This document shows, one piece after another, positions 1 to 10,791 of a DNA stretch of 64,000 nucleotides (its first letter is position 1; each line of letters starts with the position of its first letter). The stretch covers positions 4,526,955-4,590,954 of the forward strand of contig OZ007518.1 of assembly GCA_963931865.1 (NCBI GenBank), read 5' to 3'. Made by a program: the position numbers and the translations under genes. The notes beneath the pieces were generated by a model. That model was not told the DNA's origin. It searched no databases and saw nothing but the letters and a program-made list of their open reading frames with translations. The DNA is from Axinella damicornis (taxonomy: Eukaryota; Porifera; Demospongiae; Axinellida; Axinellidae).

Positions 1-481
1 ATAGCAGGTTATTGTCATTTGCACTTATCAGTAGCTAATAAATGTCTGAAGATGTTGATCTATAATACCAGCTGCTTTACCATGACGTCTAATGAGGATG
101 CATGCTCACAGTATTCATCTTCTGCTTTTAGATCTTTCCCAACCCCACGAGACCTGGAACAGCCACTATCTGAACTATGTAGCCAAATTTGTATTTCTAT
201 ATATGTACCCACCATATAGCAGGTAGCTAGGTTTTGCAGGGTGGATGAAAATAAGAATCCTAAGCATGAAAGTTTAGGTATGAAATCTCGAGTCCAGACA
301 AGTTAAATTTGGCCTAGAGCTACATGACAACAAGGCAGGCTGCAATCTTTTTTTTTTTCAAGGAAACCAAACGAGCATTCTAAATGAGGTATACTAAACA
401 AATCCAAGATTACATGTGTAAGGTCATACACTGACCTATTTGGAGGTCACAAGTAAACACACAACAAGCAGCTCAACTTAC

Positions 482-649
482 CAAGGTGTCTAGCACCCTG
501 TGTGTCAACAGTGTTGTCACTGAAGTCCAGTTTCCTCAGTGTGGTGATGCCACACAGCACGTCTGCAAGTTGTGCTGTTCCCTCTGCATCAATACGACAG
601 CGCTCCAGTCTCAGTTCAGTGAGGACCGTGTTCCCCCTCAGGGCAGATG
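482..649 (-). CDS. LRR exon of NLR gene A (two 28-residue repeats)
   Basis: This 168-bp internal exon encodes two ribonuclease-inhibitor-type leucine-rich repeats of 28 residues each, with the pattern LTELRLxxCxIxxEGTxxLADVL followed by LRKLDFSDNxV. On the minus strand it is preceded by a TGTGTCTGCTACAG acceptor and followed by a GTAAGT donor. It begins and ends in phase 1, like every other LRR exon here, so it splices in frame to the exon at 3586-3753. LRRs form the ligand-sensing or autoinhibitory C-terminal part of NLR receptors; that role is family knowledge. The gene continues beyond the left edge, so its terminal exon is not seen. Confidence 0.8.
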
Positions 650-829
650 CTGTAGCAGACACAACCATCATTATGGGAGTGATGTATAACGCGAAGTAAG
701 ACAAAGACACGTCCCAACATGGTTGTAGCAATGAACAATGATTACTAGGAGCAATGGGTATTCAGTTGGTGAAACGGAGATCATGCATGGCATGGTAAGT
801 GGGTGTGAAATCCATGAACGAATACTACA

Positions 830-1265
830 CTGTGCATTTTTTTCGCCTTCATTTTTCAGTTGTCTGGATGGGCTCTCGTGGCACCTTCGTGCTTTGCACT
901 GCACTGTAACTGATTTCTGCTTTCCGTGTCATCCGTGACCGTCGACGTGGAATGGCGATAATTAACTTCTATAGGAGGTATACCGGTAGCCCACGCCTAC
1001 TAATTATAGGGCGAGCGTGAGCGAGCCCCACATAGACGACGAATTTTCGTTTATAGACTAGAGAAGATGCGAACAATAAACAGTCTACTTCAACAGGGCC
1101 ACAGCGACTTGGATCTGGAGACTCTGACTAAGACACGTAAGCTTACCTCGACAAGGCGTGACTGAGACACGAGCTATGAACAGTCCACCAGCCTGAGCCT
1201 TACCTAGGCGACTAAAAAGTGGTACGGCCAAAACCGTACCGGCCGTACCGGCCGCGCCGGCCCTG
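830..1265. repeat. MITE-like repeat in NLR gene A intron, copy in inverted orientation
   Basis: This stretch interrupts intron sequence that continues elsewhere in the paralogous units (compare about 40130 with about 40280). Its parts at about 850-935 and 1205-1262 are reverse-complement matches to about 2457-2520 and 2141-2185. Both copies share a GGCCGTACC/GGTACGG-rich end, so they are two insertions of one short repeat family in opposite orientation. No coding sequence was seen. Boundaries are approximate. Confidence 0.5.
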
Positions 1266-2138
1266 CAGCATAAAGTTAATTTGGTTGGAGAAAAATTGGC
1301 AACTGGAGACTAAACCATCCCAGGGAACTTGGAATCTAAGCATGACGGATATGGCATGGCTCCTCAGTGACACGTAGTTCACCAGCTATTAGGGTGACAC
1401 ACTGGTATTTCTTCATACTCTTCCCTCTCCTGTATGTATTTGACTGGCATGGGATTCCCATGTTTTGGTCGTCCTGAGTTATTCTGTTTTAGCTAGGTGA
1501 CTTGTCTTTCCTTCAGGATTAAGCTACATAGTGGTACCAGTGTATTGTCACTGTCTCAAATCCATGGCCCCAGAGACATATTGTCACATGTAGATGATTG
1601 AAGACTCCACCCAGCATTGAAACTGCTTTGATAATGTGTGCATTGTCAGTATGCATGACGTCAGCAAGCCTGAACGCTATTATATCCCTTGATGTGCATT
1701 TTCAGTGACTATAGAAACTTGCTTTCTGTTATACCTGATGAAGATCCAGTAGGGTCAAAGCAAATGGAGTGTAGCACACCCTCACGGACCAATCCATTAT
1801 CTTATGAACACAGGTGGACCCGAACTGGGAGTATGTCGTTGTAGTGGGCACTTGACTCTTATCACATAACAGTGTATTGTTAATCGTTCTTGTGTCAAAC
1901 AATAGTTTGCTACCTGGATTGCATGAATGGGGACATGTTCTTGTGATCCATACTGATGAAGACTTACAGTGGTAATTACTGACATACTCTGTACATGTAG
2001 CTATTTACAAGCTCCCAGACATGAGATGCACTGAACATGGGCAAGCGACAGACCAATTTTCATCCATGACTTAGGAATGCAACCTGTATACTCATGGACT
2101 GATAATCATAGGTAGACTAAGTGCAAGGTTGTACGCAT
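1266..2138. other. Intron of NLR gene A, repeated-unit sequence
   Basis: No exon is supported here. The sequence is part of the roughly 3-kb unit that recurs at about 30.8, 34.1, 37.1 and 40.7 kb, recognised by the strings TCCTTCAGGATTAAGC and ACCACTCCATTATCTTATG. A CTGATGA-hairpin-GAAG-like string sits near 1735. Confidence 0.5.
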
Positions 2139-2622
2139 GGCCGTAGCAAGCGGTCCGGCCGGTCCAGTTTTGGCCGGACCACTTTTTCACTCGAACAAGA
2201 AGAAAACGTTCCTTCTTGGCTTCTGTCAGTGCTTTACGGCATGGCAGAGAAAGTCATCGAAGTGCAGTACTGACTTTTCTCATGCTTCACCAGTCCACGC
2301 GACTCGAAACTCAATATTCAGGGGCTAGAGACGAGACCAACACACGGAATGGAGACAGGGCTAACGCGCACCGCCTTACTCACGAGTAGAGTCGAGTTTG
2401 ATTGGCAGAGCTAGAGATGCATGAGATGGCGTTGATGTACTACTACACAGAATTGAAAAACAGAAAAGTTAGAAGTGGCAGTGTAGTGCAAAGCACGAAG
2501 GTGCTACGAGAGCCAATCCAGGTAGCTGAAAAAGCGCTTTGCACGGATTAGATCGCCGCTACACGGCTCAATGCACTGCCTTCGGCAGTGGCCGTACCAC
2601 TCAAAAATAGCTTGCTACGGGC
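2139..2622. repeat. MITE-like element with CCGTAGCAAGC terminal inverted repeats
   Basis: The left end reads GGCCGTAGCAAGC and the right end reads GCTTGCTACGGGCC, which are inverted repeats. The paralogous unit near 34,490-34,505 lacks the insert, so this is an insertion into NLR intron sequence. It is about 480 bp with no transposase, hence non-autonomous. No clean target-site duplication was found. It is related in inverted orientation to the repeat at about 830-1265. Confidence 0.6.
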
Positions 2623-3585
2623 CTGATGTCAAGCTCGCTCACTTGATTGATGATCCACCCCAAATCCCAGGCAAGCAACATGGTATACCAGTTCTACTCA
2701 GCAGTTATTATTAACCAGTCTCTGATTCCTCCCCTCCAATCATTAAACTAAGTACAAGCTATGCAATAAACTCACAACTCCTGTGACTTGCACCCAATCC
2801 ACAAGAGCCAACTGACTTGGTAAGGTAACTAGCCTCAAACCTTGATTACCAGCTTCAACTATATATGTTGTCGCAGGCTGTTCACTCAGTCAGACTTGGC
2901 AATGCCTCATAACTCTACAATTATTAGACGTCAGCTGCTGCCTATTCTGCACAAGCAACCTCAGCTACATAGCAACCACAGAATGTGCTACATACAACTC
3001 AAGATTACATATGTAAGTAGCATATGTGCTTAACATGCTTAAGCTCAAGTGGGTTAATTAGCTGTGAATACTGAACATGTGGTCTAGCACTTGGAGGACC
3101 TTTGTAGCACTACAGCTGTCAGATCTGATCAGATCAGCAAACTGGGACAATAATGTCAAGGGTATAGCTAGGTATTCAAGATCTTCAGACAGGGAGAGCT
3201 GGCTCTGCCATCCACTGATGATCCAGAGAAGAACTGACCTTATGCCTCAACAGATCAATGATTCTTCAGCCAGTGCTGCAAGTGGTGTTACTTTTCATTA
3301 TACATGCCTGTTGGGAGCCGTATACTAAACTAAAAGTATACTTGAGATAGGATTCACCCTACACACAAAGCACAGTAAGCAGTACTACACTTATCCAAAC
3401 ACATCAAAATGTAACAAGAGTGGGGATAGCAGAACAGCAGGGAAACAAGGTAGGTATAGGGACAATAGAAAACCAAACGAGTGTTCTAAATGAGGTAATA
3501 TTCCAAGTAATTTGGATTACATGTGTAAGGTCATACACTGACCTATTTGGAGGCAAGTAAACACACAACAGGCAGCTCAACTTAC
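2623..3585. other. Intron of NLR gene A, repeated-unit sequence
   Basis: No exon was found. A stretch around 2840-3030 recurs at about 31,470, 34,670 and 37,770 and gives a short open frame in each copy. The repetition is explained by duplication of the whole unit, not by a conserved gene. Confidence 0.5.
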
Positions 3586-3753
3586 CAAGGTGTCTAGCAC
3601 CCTGTGTGTCAACAGTGTTGAAAGTCAAGTCCAGTTTCCTCAGTGTGGTGATGCCACACAGCACGTCTGCAAGTTGTGCTGTTCCCTCTGCATCAATACG
3701 ACACTCCCTCAGTCTCAGTTCAGTGAGGACCGTGTTCCCCCTCAGGGCAGATG
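3586..3753 (-). CDS. LRR exon of NLR gene A
   Basis: A 168-bp phase-1/phase-1 exon encoding two 28-residue ribonuclease-inhibitor-type LRRs. It has the same acceptor (CTGCTACAG) and donor (GTAAGT) as the exon at 482-649 and differs only at a few codons, including the variable region after RKLDL. It lies immediately downstream of the NACHT exon, which ends in phase 1 after the first LRR-like repeat, so the join is in frame. The variable residues fall where LRRs expose their binding face, which fits a receptor array; this last point is inference. Confidence 0.82.
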
Positions 3754-4537
3754 CTGTAGCAGACACAACCATCATTATGGGAGTGATGTATAACTCGAAA
3801 ATAAGACAAAAACACGTCCCAACAAGGTTGTAGCAATGAACAATGATTAATAGTAGCAACGGTTCTCAGTTGGTGAAATGGAGGTCACTCTCACGGCATG
3901 GTAAGTGGCAGTGAAATCTATGAATGAATATTACTGTACATGTATGTAACACATGTATACATACTGCCATGCAACATATTCCAGGGGGTCTGGGGGCATG
4001 TCCTTCCAGAAAGATTTGAACCTCAAAATTTGATTGGGGGTCCTATATAGTAACTGTGGTGTCATAGCCAGATTCAAAGGTGATAAGTCTTACATGTCCA
4101 GCTGAACTGATCTGCTATAATTGTAGATTGTGTGGTTGGGACAGTGAATTCGCAAAGCTATTACAATCTTTGTGAAACTTTAGACCTGCGAAATCTATGG
4201 TATTTCGGCTATTCTGCCACCATCTGGTTCAGTAGATTCATGATGCTTTTTCATGTCACTAGGAGTTTTGCTGGTCATGAAAACAATCAAAGATGATGAA
4301 CAGTACATTCTTATCAGTAAGGGGTGGTGTGTATTGAACCCTGTTCAGAAACAGCCAATATTTAATATATCTATGCCGTACTGAACTACGTAGGGGAGCT
4401 ACCATGACCTTCATCACAAGTGCAATGCACTAGAGGACTCAAAGCACCCCTTTTGATCACCTCACCCGGCAAGAGTTTAATACAGAACAGAAAAGAAGAC
4501 AGAGACAATACACCATAACATTATTTACGTCACTCAC
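3754..4537. other. Intron between LRR and NACHT exons of NLR gene A
   Basis: No coding signal was seen. Most of it aligns by eye with the equivalent intron of locus B (about 41,480-42,100), for example the string GTATTGAACCCTGTTCAG. Confidence 0.5.
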
Positions 4538-6277
4538 CCAAGTGCACTCCTCCAGCTTTCAGAGCATTACGAAAAAGGTTAATTGTTTCCACACAGCTGA
4601 GAGAGCCACCAGTACGGCCAGCCAGCATCCTCATTCCTGGTCCGGTGATTTTACAGTCAGAGAAGTCAAGTCTCCACCGGCAGTCACTATTGCTAATACA
4701 ATCAGCTATAATATAGCAGTCAAACGGAGCCAGAGTCTGCTCTTCAAGGTCCAATGTTTGTGTCTCCGTGCCTAGGGCTTCCCTCAGAAGAAGCTTATCT
4801 TGAGTTTCAAACATCCATCGTAAACTCTCCATTGTATTGTTTTTCGGCCCATAATACATTGTTCGGAGGCAGTCAGCCGGACCCCTTGATTTAAAGAGTC
4901 CTTTGATGAACTTTGAAACTCGGCCAGAAAGGGATCTCTCGGAGCTTCGTTGAACATGGAATTTTGTTATTCCAGCAACAAAACGCAGCATGATCACTAA
5001 ATGATTCTTTCCTATTGAGTCGTCTAATATTTGTGCCTGTTCAGAAAGTGGTAGCTTGGACACGTAGTATGCAGCGAGGAATTCTTGCACAGTCAAATGC
5101 AAGAAATTGTATGATAATGTGCCTTGTGAATCATATTCCTGGTTCATGAAGCCCATCGTTTCGAGATTGGAAGGAACAGTGTGGAAGACCAACTGCTGCT
5201 GGATAGTCCCAGTATATGTCACCTCACTGAGCTTAAGGAGGTCCTGTTCTATATCTGAGGGAAGGTCTGCCATGGTCTGCAAGTTCCACTTCTTATTTCC
5301 ATGTACCTTATGGGCTGTTAGGTGTCTGCCAAGTAGGATTCTTGTAAGAGCTGAGTACAGTTCAGTCTGTGTCCTGGGAACCACACTCTCATCGCTTGAC
5401 TTGCTGGATTGGTACACATCTATGACAATTGAACAATTGACTGGGATTGCCATAAGTGCAGCAATGTGAGGGTAGCAGGTAAGATATGCTTCAAACTGAT
5501 GCTGATTGTGTTCGTCACTAAACCTTGCCTCCACGTAGCTCTCTATTTGCTGCTCGGTGAATCCCAGTACTTCTACTTGCTGACAGACTTGCCCACTGCA
5601 TTGTTTACGTAGCACGTCAATTGATGAAGGGCGGGATGTTACAATCACTCCGGCCTTGGGAAGAACATCTCCATCAATGATTTTAGCAAAAATGGAGTTG
5701 TCTTGCAGATCCTGTGGAAGTTCATCGTACCCTTCTAGCAGGAACAGAGTTTCTCTTCCATCACTCTTGTTGATCTGACTGGCTACAGCAGACTGGAGAG
5801 AGGGATCAGAATGAAAGAGTAGATCAGCAATACTTGCAGCCTTCTGCACACATCTGTCCCGCAGTTTCAGCAGAACCAGCAGGGAATATTCCTTTAGTAT
5901 CTTCCCATCACCCCACTGTCTGCACAGTTCCCACGCCATAGTGGTTTTCCCTATACCAGGGGCTCCTTGCACTAGGACACATCTGGCAAGGGAACCATCA
6001 TCCTGTCGACCGATCTGACCCAGCTCTATCAACCCCTTTTCACTTGTTATATCACTGATAGTGCCGTGTACGGTTGCTGTAACTAGTTTCTCTCTTTCTC
6101 TTGCATCGATGTTGTCATTTTGTATTACAGCAAGGTTTATGTACTTTGCTGTAGTTCGTGATGCATACTGCCTTTTGTCATCCTCAATTAGTGTCTTGCG
6201 AGCGTATTTCGATTTGAGGTACTCTGCATACCTACTAACAGGAAGGTCGCTGCTGGCTCCAAATGCCATGTCAAGAT
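4538..6277 (-). CDS. NACHT NTPase exon of NLR gene A
   Basis: A single 1740-bp exon encodes the nucleotide-binding core of an NLR receptor. A Walker A motif GAPGIGKTT lies near residue 100 (counting from the ATG at 6269) and a Walker B motif LFLLEGYDELP near residue 178. These are typical of NACHT domains, which oligomerise on ATP binding. Helical NACHT-associated sequence follows, including FLHLTVQEFLAAYYVS, and the exon ends with the first LRR-like repeat (DFSDCKITGPGMRMLAG). The acceptor CTCTGCCTGCAG ends just above 6277 and the donor GTGAGT lies at 4532-4537. Entry and exit phases (1 and 1) match the DEATH exon upstream and the LRR exon downstream, so the ATG at 6269 is internal, not a start. 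There are no stops or frameshifts. Confidence 0.9.
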
Positions 6278-6618
6278 CTGCAGGCAGAGTTGAGAATGCC
6301 TGCAGTTTAACAAGAGGCTATGGTTGTATAAAGCTGTGGTTACTGAGATGTGAGTAAATATTCTGACAGTAGCTAGGAGCTAGGTGTTAAAGCCTACAGG
6401 ATATGTGTTCTCCCACCAGCTGGTGTTTGCACAACATGTTATGGTAAACTTTGACCTGAGATAATCAGGGGTTTGAGCAGTCTTGCAGATTGGAGAGAGC
6501 TATTAGCGGCACTCATATCATAAGCTCCTGGTTTTCAACAACCATTCTTGATGGATTATAGATACAATGCATGATCACGTGATTGATGATTCATTTGTGT
6601 AGTACATTTCCAACTTAC

Positions 6619-6885
6619 TGTGTTCTCTGCAGACTTCCAGGGCAAGATCATTCCTGCCAATGGCATTCAGTGCAGTTGCCAACATCTCATAGGTGGAGAC
6701 ACAACCACTTGTCAGCCACGAATGAAACATTTCTGCCAGACAACGCTCAGACATGTCTGGATAATGAGCGTTGTTGCTTTGGATAATATGCAGACGATCA
6801 GCAGACACACCCAACTGGATCCCTAGGGTCCACCATTTAGCTGTCACTGGGAGCCTGGATAACCTTGCAAGCTCTGAATCTGGCA
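6619..6885 (-). CDS. DEATH-domain exon of NLR gene A
   Basis: A 267-bp exon coding for an approximately 88-residue DEATH-fold domain. It has the expected pattern of W/LG..LG.S...L..I, an acidic-proline turn, a second helix with MFHSWL, and T.E.LATALNAIGRNDLA near the end. DEATH domains mediate homotypic signalling contacts in apoptosis and innate immunity. The acceptor CATGCATGCAG sits just above 6885 and the donor GTAAGT at 6613-6618. Both junctions are phase 1, giving in-frame joins to the 2A exon and to the NACHT exon. A near-identical exon is at 44144-44410. Confidence 0.85.
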
Positions 6886-7811
6886 CTGCATGCATGTTTT
6901 GAAAGAATGAGTATAGGGGTAATTTGCTGCTAACTGAATGCGTCAACACTAGACTAATTATACTAACAAATGATTCACAGACTACTGTGTATGTAATATA
7001 CTGCACGTGTGTTGTTGAGATATTCTAGAAGACACTCACCGCGACGCAAATGAGTCAAACTTATCTATATAAGATTGGGAGTTAAAGAGTCGCCATGGCA
7101 TTTAGTTAGGTGACTATTCAATGGTGGCATTTATTGCCTTGGACATGTACCCAGCCAAAGTTAGTTGGAAAAACTGAGCAAGATGCTGAAATATCTGTCT
7201 AGTGTGAGACTCACTCACAGGGTCACCTAAATTATATTCATGGTTTACAAAGTCAATTTGAAGCTTTTAGCTTGGCGAACAAAGCTATGTCTGTCATAGA
7301 ATCATCCAGTCCTTCCCTTCTTTGCCGGTCGTCGCTATAGCGATGCAAGTTATTGCACTGCCAATCTTCGGTTGGTAGTAGGTAGTACCAGCTGACTTGG
7401 AAAATGTCTCATGGTACATGACCAACATTGTTGCTGTTCTTCCAGATAGCTACAGCAAAGTCGTTAATTTATCTCCCTGCGTATTCATGGTTTGCAAAAT
7501 GAGAGGCTTGTAGTATCGGGAGACTACGGCACATGTACATATTTGCGCTCGAGCAACGGTGGCTGATGGCACGACAAAAGGGGTTGTGTATTCACCACCA
7601 AATAGAATCTACATACCAAAATGGTTCGGTCACTGCATGATAGCGATCACGACTGTGTAGCCAGAGTCTTTGTAGGCTATTCCTAAGGTAGTCAAACATT
7701 AATTACATTCCGTGGCACAATTTTTCCCTTCCAGGAGTGTAGTATGTTTGTACATGGATTTATGTACAAACATAATATTATACTAGCAGATCGTGCAGTG
7801 AGGTGGCATAC
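6886..7811. other. Intron of NLR gene A
   Basis: No exon was found. About 500 bp (about 7200-7690) is missing from the equivalent intron of locus B, while locus B carries a 79-bp foldback at the corresponding place (44767-44845). Confidence 0.5.
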
Positions 7812-8028
7812 CAGGTGTCTGAGGTCCAGGGTTTGTCTCCACATCCCCTGCCTGCAGTAGCAGCAAGAACAGGTGTGCCAACCGATAGACGATCACCAGA
7901 GAGGTGAGTCGGAGGTGATTGGAATGCATGAGTGACTGCATGGATTGAAAGCCACAAGGTTGGTTCTTTGGTGTCTCAGAAGAGGTAGAAGGATGTGACT
8001 GTCTGTACAACCCAGGCGGCAAGGAATC
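7812..8028 (-). CDS. Hydrophobic segment plus 2A peptide exon of NLR gene A
   Basis: A 217-bp exon. It encodes a polar Ser/Pro-rich stretch, then a hydrophobic run (LTSLVIVYRLAHLFLLLLQ), directly followed by AGDVETNPGP, the 2A recoding motif (DxExNPG|P). 2A motifs make the ribosome skip the Gly-Pro bond, giving two proteins from one frame; 2A-like motifs next to hydrophobic signal sequences are known from some invertebrate NLR genes. The exon enters in phase 0 from the membrane exon (acceptor TTGTTTGCAG) and leaves in phase 1 (donor GTATGC) into the DEATH exon. After skipping, the NLR would start with Pro only a few residues before its DEATH domain. The sequence is conserved in the paralogue. 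Confidence 0.82.
7822..7845 (-). other. 2A translational recoding motif (DVETNPGP)
   Basis: These 24 bases encode D-V-E-T-N-P-G-P. All consensus positions of the 2A motif are present. The copy at 45051-45074 is the same at protein level. Confidence 0.85.
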
Positions 8029-8291
8029 CTGCAAACAAGGTTTTTATATGGTTCACAAAGGTACACGTCATTAGCTACATTGACATAATCACTGTCATGA
8101 GTATGTATTCTGCATAGAATGAATTGAACCAGATTACATGAGCTCGGAACAACAATTTTGGCCAATTTTGGAGCAAACTGCCTCGGAAAAGGCCTAGGCA
8201 GAAGTTTTATTACATGAAGAAATGTATGATCCCTCTCTATTTCACAAACACAATTAATGTTAGATCCTTTAGCAGTTGAGCTAACACTTAC

Positions 8292-8559
8292 TTTTGATGG
8301 CAGTAGGACCACACCCAGATAGCTGTAGACCAGCACAAGTACAGCCACAGGTAAACAGACTTCATGTTGTAGAAGTAGATGAAGGCCAATGATCACAGAG
8401 TAGAGAGCTAGGGCAGTTCCGAGAGTAGACAATCCGAGATGAAGATGGTCCCACCGTCCAAAACATAGACGAGAGTACACTGAAACCCCACATCTGGTCA
8501 GAAACATCTTGTATCGTCGTGTCTCCAGGTTGATACCCATGGCCAGGTTGCCAGGAAAC
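8292..8559 (-). CDS. Multi-membrane-span exon upstream of the 2A in NLR gene A
   Basis: The exon codes for about 89 residues including MGINLETRRYKMFLTR and then two or three hydrophobic stretches (around LGTALALYSVIIGLHLLLQ and VAVLVLVYSYLGVVLLP), likely membrane spans. It ends at a GTAAGT donor (8286-8291) in phase 0, matching the phase-0 start of the 2A exon. A TTCTTGGTTTCAG acceptor lies just above 8559, but the frame stays open up to an ATG at 8622-8624, so the true 5' end is unsettled. The protein family is not recognised. Because the 2A lies downstream, this product would be released as a separate membrane protein; that is inference. The paralogous exon has the same length. Confidence 0.6.
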
Positions 8560-8782
8560 CTGAAACCAAGAAGATACCCCATGACATTAATGATGCAGTA
8601 GAGCACTAACATGGTGAGGAGCAATAACTAGCGTTAGCAGGAAGTGATTAGCAGGAAGTGATTAGCGGATTCAACTACGTATTCTGTACACAATTATTGT
8701 AGAGTGCATGTGTTGTTACGTGAAGATAGAATTGCTATATGATCAGGGTGATGTGTGCAAGATTCAAACCTTCAGTATATAC

Positions 8783-8985
8783 GTTCGAGTGGACCACTTT
8801 CAAAGACACAATTTCTGTCATGTTATAGTTGTTTATACCATGAGCTTTTAGGGTGTGTCACCGTATGAGGCATTTGTACCAAGAGTGCAGTTGCATGTCT
8901 TCCAGAGGACAAAGCTGGAGGGAAGACATACAACTGTACTCCAAGTACAAGCCACATACATCCCCACAAGCTTGTCATAGTAAAA
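8783..8985. repeat. Direct repeat flanking the Penelope-like element (left copy)
   Basis: About 200 bp beginning TCGAGTGGACCACTTTCA is repeated in the same orientation at about 10792-10980, with strings such as GAGCTTTTAGGGTGTGTCA and CAACTGTACTCCAAGTACAA shared. The pair brackets the retroelement relic at 9109-10450. Confidence 0.6.
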
Positions 8986-9108
8986 TCAATTTGTGAGTAG
9001 GCTTGAAGACAACCACCACAGTACACCAAGTGGTACCTTTGAAGCCAGAGTACCTAGGGTAACCAAGTGTTGCTTTGACAACCGTGGTTTCATCTCAAAA
9101 CTAATTAA

Positions 9109-10277
9109 TGGACGCTGGTCAGCTTTGACGTGAAATCACTGTTCACTAATGTCCCGGTCGACGAGGCACTCACTGTTATCAGAGATAAACTGGAGCAGGA
9201 CGAGTCCCTAGAACAAAGATCCTCCCTCACGGTTGAGTCAATCATGGAGCTACTAACCTTATGTCTCAAGACGACATACTTCTCGTATGGAGACAAGTTG
9301 TGGCCAACGTATATATGGAGTTCTTCGAAGAGGAAGCTCTCAGATTGGCTCCAATGAAACCCGACATCTGGTTGAGATTTGTGGATGATATATTTGTCCT
9401 TTGGCCCCACAGCAGACGTGACTTAGGCACCTTCCACGACCATCTCAACTCGGTGAGACCCTCCATACAGTTCACGTTGGAGATTGAGAACGAAAGGAGA
9501 CTCCCCTTTCTGGACGTACAAGTCACAAGAGATGTTGAATCAGGCACCTTCCAAACAACAGTCTACCGCAAACCCACCCATAAGGACAGATACCTCAACT
9601 TTGAGTCTTACCACCCGACTCATGTGAAGACAGGAATTATCCGCACCCTCCTCCAGCGAGCCAAACGCATTTGCAACAGTGAAGCAGCAGCAGTGAATGA
9701 GACAAGACACATCCGAAAGGTCTTCGGAAAAAACGGCTACCCATGCGGTTTCATCGGAAGAGCTATGAATCCATCACCCCCAAGGACGACGACAGAGGAA
9801 ACACCGGAGATGGTGGCAACAGTGACGATCCCTTACATCAAGGGAACAAGTGAAGCAATACGACGAATCTTGGCGAGAGAGAATATCAGAGTGGCCTTCA
9901 GGTCCAAAACTACAATCAGGTCCATCTTGACCAATGTAAAGCCACAGGTACATCCAAACGACAAGAAGGGAGTGGTGTACTGCATACCCTGCCAGGACTG
10001 TGACAAGGTTTACATTGGAGAGACGGGCAGGACATTAAATGTACGACAAAAAGAACACAAGAGACATCTCACAAACGGACGCACAGAGGACTCAGCGGTA
10101 GCCGCCCATGCCCATCAACAGCTACACGACATCGACTGGGAGAACAGTTCAGTTCTGGACTATGATGACGACTATTACAAGAGGAAAGTAAAGGAGGCAC
10201 TGCGAATAAAACAGACAGACAACTTCAACCAGGACAGTGGTTTGGCAGTCAACCCAGTATGGTCATCACTTTGGTAA
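9109..10277 (+). pseudogene. Penelope-like retroelement: RT plus GIY-YIG endonuclease, truncated and frameshifted
   Basis: The first part (9109 to about 9300) reads LVSFDVKSLFTNVPVDEAL and onward, a conserved Penelope-like reverse-transcriptase block. From about 9300 the frame shifts to 9261-10277, which carries the catalytic block RFVDDIFVLW, then FLDVQVTR, and near the C-terminus a GIY-YIG nuclease signature (VVYCIPC...CDKVYIGETGR, with downstream R and E). The conserved Q..G..MGSPLSP block that should lie between the two parts is absent, so an internal deletion caused the frame change. The 5' half is also missing, with a stop just upstream of 9109. GIY-YIG at the C-terminus is diagnostic of endonuclease-bearing Penelope-like elements. 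It cannot move by itself. Confidence 0.85.
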
Positions 10278-10385
10278 AATAATGTTCTTATTCGTGCATT
10301 CTGATATTTCATTTCTAATTACATCATTAGTGTATTACGTAATTAATTTGTACATATAGCACCTACGTATGCCATTCTCTTAGTA

Positions 10386-10425
10386 TGCCTGAAGAAGATC
10401 ACAAGACGGTGATCGAAACGTTGCA
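10386..10425 (+). ncRNA. Hammerhead-ribozyme-like core in the Penelope-like element tail
   Basis: CTGAAGA (fits CUGANGA) at 10389-10395 is followed by a perfect 6-bp hairpin, GATCAC/GTGATC with an AAGACG loop, and then GAAAC at 10415-10419. This is the arrangement of the hammerhead core with stem II. Hammerheads are known in Penelope-like elements. The flanking stems I and III were not established, so this is a candidate only. Confidence 0.45.
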
Positions 10426-10702
10426 AAATAAAATTTGTTTGCCAACTACCGTTCCATGTCCAAGAACCAACTCTATAGAATATTGCGGAGCACGGTAACA
10501 TGACACTAAAGGATTGTGGCAGTAATATTAGAAAGAAGGTGTGGTTAAGTTTTTGGAGTTTCGCTCGCTTTTCTGTACCTCTCGAGTGGATTCAGGTGTG
10601 TGAGTTATGTAGACGCTAGTGATTTCTGAATTCTGACGATTGTATTGTGAACTAAAGTCTCAACATGGCCTTCATTGCTGTAACTTTAACTGTAACTGTA
10701 TG

Positions 10703-10733
<31 letters not shown>
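10703..10733. repeat. (GACA)n microsatellite
   Basis: About eight uninterrupted GACA repeats. Confidence 0.95.
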
Positions 10734-10791
10734 TGACGGACAAACCAATCACTCTACCCCCTGCTGCGCATGCGCACGGGGTAATAACTTC

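Noticed and set aside
4310..4360. Possible tRNA T-arm-like string (GGGTTCAATAC on minus)
   Set aside because: No acceptor stem, anticodon arm or D arm could be found around it.
6267..6269. ATG as the start of the NACHT protein
   Set aside because: An acceptor lies just upstream, and phase and paralogue agree that the DEATH exon joins in front of it.
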